64,000 nucleotides of DNA from Lytechinus variegatus (Eukaryota > Echinodermata > Echinoidea > Temnopleuroida > Toxopneustidae), in NCBI RefSeq assembly GCF_018143015.1, contig NC_054740.1:16785190-16849189 (forward strand), written 5' to 3'. The stretch's first letter is position 1. Every line of letters starts with the position of its first letter. The notes below the pieces were generated by a model that saw only the letters and a list, made by a program, of their open reading frames with translations, had not been told where the DNA came from and made no database searches. Both the position numbers and the translations under genes were made by a program. Shown piece after piece: positions 1 to 11,839 of the stretch.

Positions 1-999
1 CAAATGGGGAGAAAAAACATATTCCTGCATTTTAACTGCATTATACGGTCTGGTATTGTGAGCGGTTCATAATTCTTACCTTGCAGGGCATGGGAAAAGA
101 AATGGTGCAATATTTTCTGAATACTAACTGTGCGTGCACTAATCTGACATATAAAATCATGAACAACAATTAATATTCTAACATCCGTATGTTATGTTAG
201 TATATATAATGTTGGGAACGATCGGAAAAGTGTCAAAATCTGGATTCTATGAAGGTCAAATCCATACTTTCTTCACTAATTCAAGCCTAGTTGATACAAT
301 CTAGCAAAAAAATCTTGGCACAATATCGATTGGTGCCCAATTTCCAGTTCGTTTATTGATATGATGAGATAGACCTATTGATACAAATTATTTAAAAAAA
401 ATCACTTCTCGGTTTTTCCCAGGAAACTGGCGGCTTCGAATGGCGAATATCAAAGGCAACATTACTACACTGTAGTAGATTTTGTTTGTGCTTTCTTCAG
501 AAATAAGCAGCTGCTTGAATAAATTTGTTGCCCGTTGGAACTCCAGTCGTATAAACTTCTTGGTCATATCAAGGAATGGATGCAGTGACATCAAACTTAA
601 TCCATGGAGGGTTTGCAAGCAACTTAGTGTACACCAAAAATCCAGTTTGTTTGATGGAAAATTATTGACAATAATCAGTTTCTTACAACAATCGCTCCTC
701 CGTTTTGTAGAAATAAACAGTGGTCAAAAGACTGTTGCTCGATCGGAGGCCAACGTTGTCCAACGTAAATTATTTCGCCTATGAAGCGATTTTGGCGAAA
801 ACTCCTCTTACGTATTATGAGTACCTGCATAAAATAAGGAATGAGAAGGTTTTGGCTTATTTGCAAGCTGCTATCTATTTCATTTCGTTTCCAACAATAT
901 GCGATGCTTTGATTTGAAGTCGATGACAAAATTGCAATTCCCCCCAATGCATAGTGGGTATGTGCCGCGGAGGGGACCCCCATTTTTACACTCAAATTT

Positions 1000-1135
1000 C
1001 CGTTCCAATGCATAGCATTTTTGTCTTAATGAGAAAAAGAACAAAGAAAGCCGCTCCAAAGCATAGCATTTTCTTCTTATCGAGAAAAAAGAAATCCGCT
1101 CCAAAGCTTCGCATATTTTTCGCTACGCCGTTCCG
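1000..1135. repeat. Short tandem repeat, about 45-50 bp unit, 3 copies
   Basis: Three degenerate copies begin with CCGTTCC or CCGCTCC, followed by AAGCATAGCATTTT-like words and an A-rich tail (about 1001, 1052 and 1099). The last copy is cut off at about 1135. No coding potential is implied. Confidence 0.6.
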
Positions 1136-1693
1136 ATCGCATTGAATTGAACAGCATACATTCTTCTTTTCATACCATGAGAGAACATGTATCTTGCAAC
1201 ATGATAATATTAACAACACAACGAATATTGTATTAATTTTTCCTACGGTCACATCCCTTGATTGTTCAGTGATTCCATATTATTATCTCCCAATATGATT
1301 GTCCAGTGTATTATAAAGTCTGTCTATCAGGACGGCGCAGGAAATGATCATGGCTCACCTAGCTCGCTCTCACGAAATGCTATCGAATCCAATACAGTTC
1401 TGCTCCGAGTCCATCCAGTATAAAGAAAGATATGCTGCCAAACTATGATATTTATACGTTATCTGAAGCAAAATTTTCACTTTTTGAGCCTAAACATGAC
1501 GTATTCACAAGCTACTGTCATTGGTTGAATTATTTGATCACGCATGTTTCCCATGTTCGCTTCATTTTCATTGGTGGAATCATGCATGATTCCCGTGTTT
1601 GTTTGTCTTAAAAAAAATCCCTTGGGGAATCCCAAGCGAGTCGATCAATAGTCGAGTCAGAAATGGGGGTTCCCAGGCGCGGTTTTAGGTGTT

Positions 1694-1735
1694 ACCATAG
1701 GCGGCGGAAGCGGGGGGGGGGGGACGTGTCCAACC
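1694..1735 (+). mobile_element. MITE end, GGCGGCGGAAG family (left end only)
   Basis: The sequence ATAGGCGGCGGAAGCGGG followed by a G-run matches the ends of the elements at 16330-16473 and 45627-45965. The matching right end was not found here, so this copy looks truncated. Confidence 0.5.
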
Positions 1736-2085
1736 TAAAGTTTTTGCTGATGACCTACATAATACATACATACATAACAGGTACTTATATAGCGCTTTAC
1801 CAAAAATATGATCAAAGCGCTTTATAATAATAAAAAAAATATTTATGTAGGCCCTATATGCGTTCATATGTATTGATCAATGCAGTATTCCATTCATGTC
1901 GTCGAGTTCTCTAAAATCAAAAGTTTTTACTATTCAAATTCGAAAACTTTCTCGCTCGGCCGCCAAACGCTCCCTCGCAAAATATCATCTAAATGCAGAA
2001 TACATTAATGCGAGTATATGAATGATCTCCTGCAATATGCAGTAGACTGCCATGCAACTTTTTCAAAATTAAGCGTTCCTTCACC

Positions 2086-2362
2086 CACTGGCGGATTGGG
2101 GGGGGCACAGCCGGCCCGTGCCCCCCCCTTTTGAGAGGCACAATTAAGAGTTGTAATGTAAAAGTGCCATTGAAACAGAAATGTGCCACCCCCTCCCCTT
2201 GAAAATTAAGACCTATTTTTTGTGTTGTCAAATTTGTTAGTGGACGAAATCCCCTTAATTTTTGGTTAAAACTCTTTTCTTTTTTCTTTTTTTTTTGCTT
2301 GTCAGTTTTTTCCTCGGTAAAATGTGACCTCCCCCTTTCGAAAGATCCTAGATCCATCCCTG
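2086..2362. mobile_element. hAT-like MITE, degraded
   Basis: It starts CACTGGCGGATT followed by a G-run and ends GATCCATCCCTG. The ends are imperfect inverted repeats of the CAGNGGCGGATCCAGG type seen more clearly at 40948-41266. The interior is T-rich with the word TTTTGCTTGTCA, which is shared by several MITEs in this window. I could not confirm a target duplication. Confidence 0.45.
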
Positions 2363-3300
2363 ACTACTACCACCAAACATATAACAATACTTATGCCATA
2401 ATGCCAATATTTCCATGGCGATCACCCCGCCTCATGATAGAAGCAACATGTAGAATGATTTGACTCTATTCTCTACAATACTCTATTGTGCAGACGTTTG
2501 TGTTATACCAAGGAGATTTGGTTATACAGGGCAGTGATCATCGGGTCGTATTCTTTTGCAGCCTTTATGCATCACGAGTATCACACTTCAGTAATTTAAA
2601 AAAGTAGCAGATGTACATTTATTTGGAAGTTCACAAAATAATGCTGGGTTTCCCTTCAATACTTTTCTCCTTGGTCATCACATTCCCTCGTAATATTTTT
2701 AAGGGATGTCAATGACATTAAAACCCCAAATTTTCAAAAAATCCTGGAGAGAGTAACAACACAAACCCATTTTCTGATAACTAGTCCTGTCTTCTATCGT
2801 TGAATGCCCTCATCTAGGCCTACATCTATAACACCCATCAGGCCCTGATGCATAATATGGATGAAAAATACTCAAGGATTTTGAAAATGTGATTTTCCTG
2901 ATATATTTTATAGGAGGGGAGGGGGACTATCTGCTTGATCAGTATAAGGCTATCCGCAATTGGCCATTTTCATAAACCAACGTCGAAAATTTCTAAAGCC
3001 CCCTAAAGCCCCCCCCCCCAAATAATAGTAATAAAAAATTTAGTCCAGAACCACGCCTGGGGGTTCCCATGCACCAGCATGATATATATATTTTTTAACC
3101 AACTTTCGTGTATTGCCTGAAGTGTTTGGTTAATGAATCTTGATGTCCCTTTGGCAAATCGTGTCCCATGGAGTCAAAATTGGCAATTTCGGCGGCCATC
3201 TTGGATTTTACATAAAAATCAACTATTTTCATATTTTTTCCACATACAATGGGAAAATCTCAAATTAATACGCTTTTCAAGATGGTTTAGATAGTAGAAA
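2363..3300. other. Intergenic, nothing recognised
   Basis: There are no open frames of note and no clear repeat ends. A C-run near 3009 looks like the interior of another small MITE. Confidence 0.4.
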
Positions 3301-4880
3301 TCAATTGCAATTTATGCCCTAATTTTCATGTTTTATCGTAAACATCAACAACCAATGCAAACTATCAGCATCACGATTCTAACATGTCTAAAGTGAATCT
3401 GGATTGGTGTTACACAACAAATTATATACAAATGATAAGTAATGCATAGGCCTAAATCAAATTTTCTTTGTTGCCGGCGTCCACCTCAAGTTAAGGCGAA
3501 ACTCGAACAGACTATTTCTTGCAGATGTAATGACTATAATTGCAAATGATAAAAAAATATATAGATTGATTTAGTCGACCTATTTTGATTCACTTTTCAA
3601 ACAATAAATTGGTCTTCTTTCGAGCCCTGTGATAACACTACACCCAAAACATTATTGAACAAACATCATCGCATAACATAGGTTTAAACACACGAGAAAT
3701 AGAGCAATCATAAGGCAATACTGACAAGTAAATTAAAAGATTAATATTAAATTGAAATTCAGTTATAACATTGTTAAAAGCAAACATTAGCAGCCGAGAG
3801 ATTTACAGTAGTAGAGAACGAATTGTATTTTAAATATTTCGATCTAATTTTCGGATTTAAAATGGCGCCTTGGTGAATGATGAGGAACTGCGTAACACAT
3901 GAAACGTCGAATAAACGTACATCGATATACACCATAAAAATGATAATGATAATTGATCCATAAAACAGAATAAATCAAAAGAATATCATTTGGTGAACAT
4001 TATGACATCAAATTCTTACCTTTTGTTTAGAAAATTGGAGCTACGGGTCAAGATGACTCTTTCAAAATTGTATTCAAAACTCACTTTTATTGTATTTATA
4101 ATTGTGTCCACAATATAACCTCTCTAAAATGGCGATGGATCATTTGCAAATAATGACGTAAAATCTGTAATAATGTTTTATTATGCAAATAACAGGCATG
4201 GTGATGATAATGATCTTGATATTTGCCAGATTGGGGATTCCCCGGCTTACTTGAATACCTTATGGGGCAAATGGAGCTGTAGTGGTTATGTAGCATGATA
4301 TCTTGCCAACAACCTCGCCCCCAAAGGCATCACATGATGATAGCCAAAAGAGGGGGGGGGGGGGTATTCTATCGTAGTGATAGAGCGAACAATGACTTAC
4401 GAGGGGGGCCTTCGGGGGCACTAGGCCCCCCAAAATTCCACAATCCTCCCAAAAATAAGTAAAGAGAAGTGGAAAAGACAGATAAAAAATAAAGAAGGAG
4501 AAATTATTTTTACTTGTATCATGTCAAATATAATTAGATTTTCATTTTATAAAGGCCAGTATTTTAACTCTATCCGTTTGCAATGTTGTGCCCCATCAAT
4601 TTATGGGCTCAATCATCACGTCACTGGAATAAACAAACAAAACACTAAAGCTAATGAATATTCATTCTTTTTTTATATTTTTATTCATCTTACGCTGCAG
4701 TGTTATGGCCTGCTTGGTTTTGGAAAAAGTGCTTTACAAAACAAAGGCGCCCTGTAGTTATAAGGTAACATCACAATCTACTAACCAAAAACATCAAGAG
4801 AGGATGAATGAAAATCAAAAGAATAGATAAATAAGTAGCACTGCATGTAAAAATGCTTTTAAAATCAATATCAAAGTCTT
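3300..4880 (-). repeat. Tandem-unit copy A, left part
   Basis: This segment aligns by eye with 14745-16540 (copy B) and, up to its CACTGGAAT end, with 22345-23692 (copy C). Shared landmarks in order are a TTGGTGTTACA word, GCAGATGTA, TTTAAAATGGCGCC, GGAGCTACGG, the kappa-B-containing block and CACGTCACTGG. It forms the left edge of a tandem duplication whose repeated unit also contains a 45-bp minisatellite and a leucine-zipper exon. The copies are diverged by substitutions and small indels, so the duplication is not very recent. Confidence 0.75.
4154..4243 (-). promoter_or_regulatory. Conserved regulatory block A (CRE/ATF, C/EBP/octamer, kappa-B)
   Basis: TGACGTAA lies at 4154-4161, TTATGCAAAT at 4181-4190 and the 11-bp palindrome GGGGATTCCCC at 4233-4243. 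The same three words, in the same order and at similar spacing, occur in copies B and C. GGGGATTCCCC fits the known Rel/NF-kB site form. On the minus strand, a likely splice donor (AAAG then GTAAGAA) lies about 130 bp downstream near 4020. That fits a short untranslated first exon starting near this block. No binding data are available; the role is inferred. Confidence 0.5.
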
Positions 4881-4881
4881 T

Positions 4882-7800
4882 GCAAAAGACCAGTGTTGTG
4901 ATGGAGAGAGAAGGGAGTGGTATGTAAGCAGTAGCGTACCTAGGATTTTCAAAAAAATATAAAAAAAAGTCCTGAACAGGATACAACAGGATGTAAAGGA
5001 CATTTCACACCAGAAAAAAATGACAAGCAAAAAGGATTTTCAAAAAAAAAAAAGGGGGGGTCTTCAACTTCAATGGAGGGGCCACTGGTGGCTCGTCAGG
5101 AAGGAGGGCGGGAGCAGGGATATGTCCCTTGCATGGGCTGTGACTCGCCAGGGGGGCAGTCTGCCCCCCTCCCCCATAGGTACGCTAGTGTATGTAAGAG
5201 AGGGTTAGTGTTGTGATGGAGAGAGAAGGGTGTGGTATGTACGAGAGGACCAGTATTGTGATGGAGAGAGAAGGGTGTGGTATGTAAGAGAGGATCAGTG
5301 TTGTGATGGAGAGAGAAGGGTGTGGTATGAAAGAGAGGATCAGTGTTGTGATGGAGATAGAAGGGTGTGGTATGTAAGAGAGGACCAGTGTTGTGATGGA
5401 GAGAGAAGGGTGTGGTATGAAAGAGAGGATCAGTGTTGTGATGGAGAGAGAAGGGTGTGGTATGTAAGAGAGGATCAGTGTTGTGATGGAGATAGAAGGG
5501 TGTGGTATGTAAGAGAGGATCAGTGTTGTGATGGAGAGAGAAGGGTGTGGTATGAAAGAGAGGATCAGTGTTGTGATGGAGAGAGAAGGGTGTGGTATGT
5601 AAGAGAGGATCAGTGTTGTGATGGAGAGAGAAGGGTGTGGTATGAAAGAGAGGATCAGTGTTGTGATGGAGAGAGAAGGGTGTGGTATGAAAGAGAGGAT
5701 CAGTGTTGTGATGGAGAGAGAAGGGTGTGGTATGTAAGAGAGGATCAGTGTTGTGATGGAGATAGAAGGGTGTGGTATGTAAGAGAGGATCAGTGTTGTG
5801 ATGGAGAGAGAAGGGTGTGGTATGAAAGAGAGGATCAGTGTTGTGATGGAGAGAGAAGGGTGTGGTATGTAAGAGAGGATCAGTGTTGTGATGGAGAGAG
5901 AAGGGTGTGGTATGTAAGAGAGGATCGAAGTTGTGATAGAGAGAGAAGGGTGTGGTATGAAAGAGAGGATCAGTGTTGTGATGGAGAGAGAGAAGGGTGT
6001 GGTATGTAAGAGAGGATCAGTGTTGTGATGGAGAGAGAAGGGTGTGGTATGTAAGAGAGGATCAGTGTTGTGATGGAGAGAGAAGGGTGTGGTATGAAAG
6101 AGAGGATCAGTGTTGTGATGGAGAGAGAAGGGTGTGGTATGTAAGAGAGGATCAGTGTTGTGATGGAGATAGAAGGGTGTGGTATGTAAGAGAGGATCAG
6201 TGTTGTGATGGAGAGAGAAGGGTGTGGTATGAAAGAGAGGATCAGTGTTGTGATGGAGAGAGAAGGGTGTGGTATGTAAGAGAGGATCAGTGTTGTGATG
6301 GAGAGAGAAGGGTGTGGTATGAAAGAGAGGATCAGTGTTGTGATGGAGAGAGAAGGGTGTGGTATGAAAGAGAGGATCAGTGTTGTGATGGAGAGAGAAG
6401 GGTGTGGTATGTAAGAGAGGATCAGTGTTGTGATGGAGATAGAAGGGTGTGGTATGTAAGAGAGGATCAGTGTTGTGATGGAGAGAGAAGGGTGTGGTAT
6501 GAAAGAGAGGATCAGTGTTGTGATGGAGAGAGAAGGGTGTGGTATGTAAGAGAGGATCAGTGTTGTGATGGAGAGAGAAGGGTGTGGTATGTAAGAGAGG
6601 ATCGAAGTTGTGATAGAGAGAGAAGGGTGTGGTATGAAAGAGAGGATCAGTGTTGTGATGGAGAGAGAGAAGGGTGTGGTATGTAAGAGAGGATCAGTGT
6701 TGTGATGGAGAGAGAAGGGTGTGGTATGTAAGAGAGGATCAGTGTTGTGATGGAGAGAGAGAAGGGTGTGGTATGTAAGAGAGGATCAGTGTTGTGATGG
6801 AGAGAGAAGGGTGTGGTATGTAAGAGAGGATCAGTGTTGTGATGGAGAGAGAAGGGTGTGGTATGAAAGAGAGGATCAGTGTTGTGATGGAGAGAGAGAA
6901 GGGTGTGGTATGTAAGAGAGGATCAGTGTTGTGATGGAGAGAGAAGGGTGTGGTATGAAAGAGAGGATCAGTGTTGTGATGGAGAGAGAAGGGTGTGGTA
7001 TGTAAGAGAGGATCGAAGTTGTGATAGAGAGAGAAGGGTGTGGTATGAAAGAGAGGATCAGTGTTGTGATGGAGAGAGAAGGGTGTGGTATGTAAGAGAG
7101 GATCAGTGTTGTGATGGAGAGAGAAGGGTGTGGTATGAAAGAGAGGATCAGTGTTGTGATGGAGAGAGAAGGGTGTGGTATGAAAGAGAGGATCAGTGTT
7201 GTGATGGAGAGAGAAGGGTGTGGTATGTAAGAGAGGATCAGTGTTGTGATGGAGAGAGAAGGGTGTGGTATGTAAGAGAGGATCAGTGTTGTGATGGAGA
7301 TAGAAGGGTGTGGTATGTAAGAGAGGATCAGTGTTGTGATGGAGAGAGAAGGGTGTGGTATGAAAGAGAGGATCAGTGTTGTGATGGAGAGAGAAGGGTG
7401 TGGTATGAAAGAGAGGATCAGTGTTGTGATGGAGAGAGAAGGGTGTGGTATGTAAGAGAGGATCAGTGTTGTGATGGAGAGAGAAGGGTGTGGTATGTAA
7501 GAGAGGATCAGTGTTGTGATGGAGAGAGAAGGGTGTGGTATGTAAGAGAGGATCAGTGTTGTGATGGAGAGAGAAGGGTGTGGTATGTAAGAGAGGATCA
7601 GTGTTGTGATGGAGATAGAAGGGTGTGGTATGAAAGAGAGGATCAGTGTTGTGATGGAGAGAGAAGGGTGTGGTATGAAAGAGAGGATCAGTGTTGTGAT
7701 GAAGATAGAAGGGTGTGGTATGAAAGAGAGGATCAGTGTTGTGATGGAGAGAGAAGGGTGTGGTATGTAAGAGAGGATCAGTGTTGTGATGGAGAGAGAA

Positions 7801-8120
7801 GGGTGTGGTATGTAAGAGAGGATCAGTGTTGTGATGGAGAGAGAAGGGTGTGGTATGTAAGAGAGGATCAGTGTTGTGATAGAGAGAGAAGGGTGTGGTA
7901 TGAAAGAGAGGATCAGTGTTGTGATGGAGAGAGAAGGGTGTGGTATGTAAGAGAGGATCAGTGTTGTGATGGAGAGAGAAGGGTGTGGTATGTAAGAGAG
8001 GATCGGTGTTGTGATGGAAAGAGAAGGGTGTGGTATGAAAGAGAGGATCAGTGTTGTGATGGAAAGAGAAGGCCGGGTGTGGTATGAAAGAGAGGATCAG
8101 TGTTGTGATGGAGAGAGAAG
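4882..8120. repeat. 45-bp minisatellite array 1
   Basis: About 65 head-to-tail units read TATGTAAGAGAGGATCAGTG then a TTGTGATGGAGAGAGAAGGG core and TGTGG. The first unit at 4882-4928 is separated from the rest by a hAT-like MITE. Because 45 is a multiple of three and the unit lacks stops in several phases, long open frames appear on both strands; I do not treat them as genes. A 2-bp GA gain in some units shifts phase. A distinctive variant (GATCGAAG) recurs at 5923 and 6600, so a block of 15 units plus 2 bp was duplicated. It lies 3' of the leucine-zipper exon at 9461-10010. Confidence 0.95.
4929..5190. mobile_element. hAT-like MITE inserted in the minisatellite
   Basis: The ends are CAGTAGCGTACC and GGTACGCTAGTG, a near-perfect inverted repeat. 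It is flanked by the exact 8-bp direct repeat TATGTAAG (4921-4928 and 5191-5198). That octamer is itself part of the minisatellite unit, so the target is known. 8-bp duplications and CAG-type ends are diagnostic of the hAT superfamily. There is no transposase frame, so it is non-autonomous. Confidence 0.9.
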
Positions 8121-9180
8121 GGGAGAACCAGGGGGGGGGGAGTGCCCAAAAAATTCCCAGTAGGAAAAAATGCCTTTTTTGAAAATGAAATAAATACATT
8201 TTAGGTAAGAAAATCACAATGTTTGGCTCGCGCTCGCATCAATTATTGTTTAGTATCGGGTATTCGTCCTGTTCATAGTTACAAAAATACATGTCCAGTT
8301 TTCAGGTTTTTAGCCTGTATCCTATTTAGGAGTCTCTACATGCAGTCTTTAAAAGATTTTCTTTTCTGATCGGTATATTTAAAAAATCAGTTCGCGCTCG
8401 CGTTAATTCTTTAGTTAGATCATGGACCTACCACTCTGAGTGGTAGGTCCATGCTTAGATTCACATCCTTTTTTCATTATTCAAAAAACTGCTCGGGATG
8501 TTTACTTTTCGTGTCTAATTACATTGAAGTTGCGAGCTCGTGATTCGCGCTCGCAACATCTCGCAAGGATGTCCTTTTAACATATAGGTCCATAATTGAC
8601 CAAAAAGCGAGTTTTACAACTTTAGATTTGAAAGTTTTTCCAAACCCTCGCTCGCTACGCTCTCTCGTGAAAAAATAAAACCTTAATATAAAACTTATCC
8701 TTTTATATCATTGTTATTGAAGTCTTTGTATAATTATTAGGTTGTAGGGTCAGCTAATCACAAGCCGGATCACAAGGCTTGTTCCTTTCTTGCTGTCCCT
8801 CTCATATTCAATCCAGTGTTTATTTGTATTTGTTGTTATTGTTTTCTATTTTGTGAATATGATGCTTTGTATATGCAGTGTTGCAGTGTTTTTGTTTAGA
8901 TTTTTATGGGCAAAGAAAGATGTGGTATGGAAGAGAGAAGTTTGTGTCTTTACTTTTTATGGGCACTCTGAGCACTATTTCAGCCGGAAGAAAAAAAAAA
9001 CACGATTATTTCCACAACCATTTCCTTACTCTCAGCCATTTTAAAAATCTTTCGGTGCCCCCACCCTCCCCCTCTCTCCCATGTCTCTTTCTTTTGTTTC
9101 ATATTTTCACTCACAATACAATATTTTTTTCCCACCTCCCAGCTCCCCTTTAATTAAAAACTGTATTACATGGTATCTCA
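8121..9180. other. Copy A filler and degenerate minisatellite edge
   Basis: The part up to about 8780 has no counterpart in copy B. It contains several CGCGCTCGC-type words and probably is an old insertion. A perfect 15-bp-arm hairpin lies at 8421-8453. From about 8900 the sequence again matches copy B (19915-20100 and 20160-20420), including one decayed minisatellite unit near 8919. No gene is seen. Confidence 0.5.
8421..8453. repeat. Perfect hairpin, 15-bp arms, 3-nt loop
   Basis: CATGGACCTACCACT at 8421-8435 is the exact reverse complement of 8439-8453, with a CTG loop. It lies inside the copy A-specific insertion. Confidence 0.85.
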
Positions 9181-9296
9181 CTCACAGTTCTTTAATTCTC
9201 TCTGTCAAATCATGACATCACTTCCATTTCCTTTTCTCACTTTCCTTTGTACTAGAAATAAAAAACTAATTCATGCTAGCTTGATTTCAATTCACA

Positions 9297-9302
9297 TTTA
9301 TT
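9297..9302 (-). terminator. Poly(A) signal candidate, zipper gene 1
   Basis: AATAAA on the minus strand lies 159 bp 3' of the stop codon. The surrounding sequence (a GAAATAAA word and the TTTATTTTTTACACTACATT stretch) is kept in copy B at 20546-20551. Confidence 0.45.
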
Positions 9303-9460
9303 TTTTACACTACATTTTCTTTTAACATCATATCCAATCTTCTACATATCTGATTTTTCTATTTTCTTTTTCTAATGTGCATCATCTTCCTTTGCTGAGA
9401 CCATGATCACCTTACTATTCAGGGTTTGGCGACATGATATCATTTAAAGGGCCAACTTTC

Positions 9461-10010
9461 CTATTTCTCATACACCCTAAGACCACAGGATTCCGTGTGC
9501 TTTGTCTGCTTAAGTTCAGACAACTGTTTTTGAAGCTCATACATCTTTCTTTTAATTTCAGAATTTTCTGCTTCAAGATTCGTTACTTTCATTTCTAAAG
9601 ATTTAAACTTTTTGGCGTTATTTAAACGCTCATTGTTTAATCTTACAGATTGGCTTGTATATGCCTTCATAAATCGAGGCAACTTCGTGTTAATAAAATA
9701 ATTACGAGTTCCAAAAGAGCACTGAGTGCTATCATGGTTATACTCATTAGAAGAGAGGCTTTTTGGAACAGACAATAGATCATCTTCATTCTCATTATCG
9801 TCCTTAGAAGGACTGCTACTTGACACCGGAAAGAGTTCAGCGATCTTCTCTTTGACCTTAACCCCAAGATCTATTATTTTGAGTGTCCCTCTAGAATCAC
9901 ATTCCACTCTTTCATCTGGTAGCGGAGGCCGAGGACCACCATGGTTCCCGAAGTCTATTGTTGCTTGAACTTTCGAAAAACGCCTTTTATTCAAGGGATT
10001 GGAACGTTGG
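9461..10010 (-). CDS. Leucine-zipper (bZIP-like) protein, terminal exon, gene copy 1
   Basis: Product not recognised by name. The exon begins at 10010, straight after a strong acceptor (a T-rich tract then ACAG at 10011-10014; TCTAAC branch-like word upstream), and its first base completes a codon. It encodes 182 residues. The N-terminal half is acidic and Ser/Pro-rich and contains KVKEKIAEL. The C-terminal third has a basic stretch (SQSVRLNNERLNNAKKFK) followed by leucine or isoleucine at seven-residue steps (LEMKVTNLEAENSEIKRKM), so it is a coiled coil and possibly a divergent bZIP; the usual basic-region Asn is not clear. The parallel exon at 20690-21203 shares this architecture and the same splice phase. 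Relative to it, a 1-nt difference about 25 bp before the stop makes this copy end at VYEK, while the longer tail is still readable in the other frame. Upstream exons were not found. Confidence 0.65.
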
Positions 10011-10202
10011 CTGTAAAAAAAAGTCAAGTTAGAATATTCAATCATGTCTTGATTGCTATCGGAAGGTGCCACCAAAGAACATCCATAAACACATTAAAAG
10101 AATACAGTTAGACAAATAAATTTATATCTACATCAAGAAAAACACAACAAAAACATTATCATGGAGAGGAATGAATTATGTACAGGATGGAGTGAGACAT
10201 TT

Positions 10203-10993
10203 TGCCTCACCTGCATATAGCACAGTGGGTATAGAGGCGCCACTTTTCCGACGACGGCGGCGTCAACATCAATCTTAACCGAAGGTTAAATTTTTAAAAT
10301 GACAGCATAACTAAAAAAATATATGGACCTAATTCATGAAACTATAACATAAGGTTAAACAAGTATTACTGAACATTCTGCATGAGTTTCAGGTCACATG
10401 ACCACGGCCAAAGGGCATTTAGGATCAATGAACTTAGACCATGTTGGGGGAGTCAATATCGAAATCTTAACCAAAGGTTAAGTTTTTGAAATGTCATCAT
10501 AACTTCGAAAGTATATGGACCTAGTTCATGTAACTTACACATAATGGGTAATGAACTTTGGCAAATTAAGTTTGGGTATTTCTTGAATTACCATAATAAC
10601 TTTCAAAGTTTATGGATCTTATTCATAAAACGTGGACATAAGAGTAATCAAGTATCACTGAACATTCAGTGCGAGTTTCAGGTCACATGATCAAGGTCAA
10701 AGGTCATTAAGGTCAATGAACTTTGGCCATGTTGGAGGTAATTTTCAAAAATTGCTGTCATAACTTTCAAAGTTTATGGATATAGCTTATGAATTGTGGA
10801 CATAGGGATAATCAAGTATCACTGACAAGTCTTAGGTCACATGATCAAGGTCAAATATTATTTAGGGTCAATGAACGTAGTATTGTATCATTATATGAAT
10901 GATGTTTTTGTGAATAAGTATTTTATAGTAGGTTCAAAGTCAGCACTGTTGCTATATTGAATTGCGTAATGCAGGTGAGAATGCCAGAGGCGC
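10203..10993 (-). mobile_element. Non-autonomous TIR element with DR1-bearing subrepeats (copy 1)
   Basis: The left end GCCTCACCTGCAT and right end ATGCAGGTGAG are inverted. The interior has degenerate tandem subrepeats ending in AGGTCACATGATCAAGGTCA-type words, and a CGACGGCGGCG stretch lies next to the left end. It is the same family as 33340-34612, in opposite orientation. Copy B lacks it: the flanks join near 21918-21940, which gives an approximate empty site. No transposase frame. Confidence 0.7.
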
Positions 10994-11056
10994 TATTATG
11001 AATTGAGAAATGTTTCAAATGTTTCAATTCTTCAAGGTTTTATTCATACCAACATC

Positions 11057-11790
11057 AAAGGACAAGTCCATCTCATCATGAATGAAAAGAGAAAATTCGA
11101 ACAAGCATAACACTGAACATTTCATCACAATCGGATGTAAGATAAGAAAGTTATGACATTTTAAAGTTTCGCTTAATTTCACAAAACAGTTATATGCACG
11201 TCCTGGTCGGTATGCAAATGAAGAGACTGATGACGTCATCCACTCACTATTTATTTTGTATTTTATTATTCGAAATATGAAATATTATAGTTTTCTCCTC
11301 ATTTTCAAGTGAAATGACAATTAATTCCTCCCTGAACATGTAGAATTAGCATTGTTTGATACTATATGGTTCAGTAAAATTGGTCCTTATTGTGAAATCT
11401 GTAAAAAAATATATATTGTTTAATTCAAACAATAAAAACAAAATAAATAGTGAGGGACGGACATCATCGACTGTCTCATTTGCATGTCACTGAGTTGCGC
11501 AAAACACTGTTTTGTGAAAATAAGCGAACTTTAGAATGTCATACCTTTTGTTTGATTTGGTTTTATTTATCGTATAAAAATCGCAACAAAATACATTGTA
11601 CAAATTATTAAAATTAAAAAGATTCGGATGGAACACTCTATTCCGAGCCATTGATAAATGGCTCTGTTCTTCCTAGAGGTCTTATTTTACATCCGATTTT
11701 GATGAAATTTTCAGCATTATGCCAGTCTGATTTTTCTCCTTTAATTCAAATCAACATTTTTCTAGGGTGGACTTGACTTTTAAACATTCT
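11057..11790. mobile_element. TTAA-target foldback MITE (GGACAAGTCC family), copy 1
   Basis: It begins AAAGGACAAGTCC and ends GTGGACTTGACTTT; the two halves are long imperfect inverted repeats. It carries TTTCATCACAATCGGATGTA-type words on the left and the reverse complement on the right. About 140 bp of unrelated sequence is inserted near 11545-11685. It is absent from the matching place in copy B near 21980. Confidence 0.75.
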
Positions 11791-11839
11791 TTATACACAC
11801 AGACAACCAATTTTACAAAAATAGCTTTTCATAGATATG

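Larger units (their letters stand above)
1..2084. other. Intergenic, no gene seen
   Basis: I see no coding region supported by motifs or splice sites. Short open frames at 388-1250 overlap on both strands and have no recognisable protein character. The stretch contains a three-unit tandem repeat at about 1000-1135 and one MITE-like end near 1695 (listed separately). A segment at about 1770-1830 with paired AGCGCTTT-type words resembles a dispersed SINE-like repeat also hinted at near 23845-23865. Confidence 0.5.

Noticed and set aside
388-1250. Overlapping short frames at the left edge
   Set aside because: There are frames on both strands with no domain, splice signals or paralogous support.
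4096-4296. Minus frame MLHNHYSS... over regulatory block A, with a partial parallel at 15503-15724
   Set aside because: The similarity between copies is at DNA level across the kappa-B block; the frames diverge by indels and copy C does not keep them.
4882-8120. CRISPR array
   Set aside because: Units are contiguous with no spacers, and the window is animal DNA.
4882-8217. Array 1 frames as a repetitive secreted or silk-like protein
   Set aside because: Same reasoning as for array 2. The array lies 3' of a gene's poly(A) signal, and the HTTPFSLHHNTDPL-type and VREDQCCDGERR-type readings are mirror images of one repeat.
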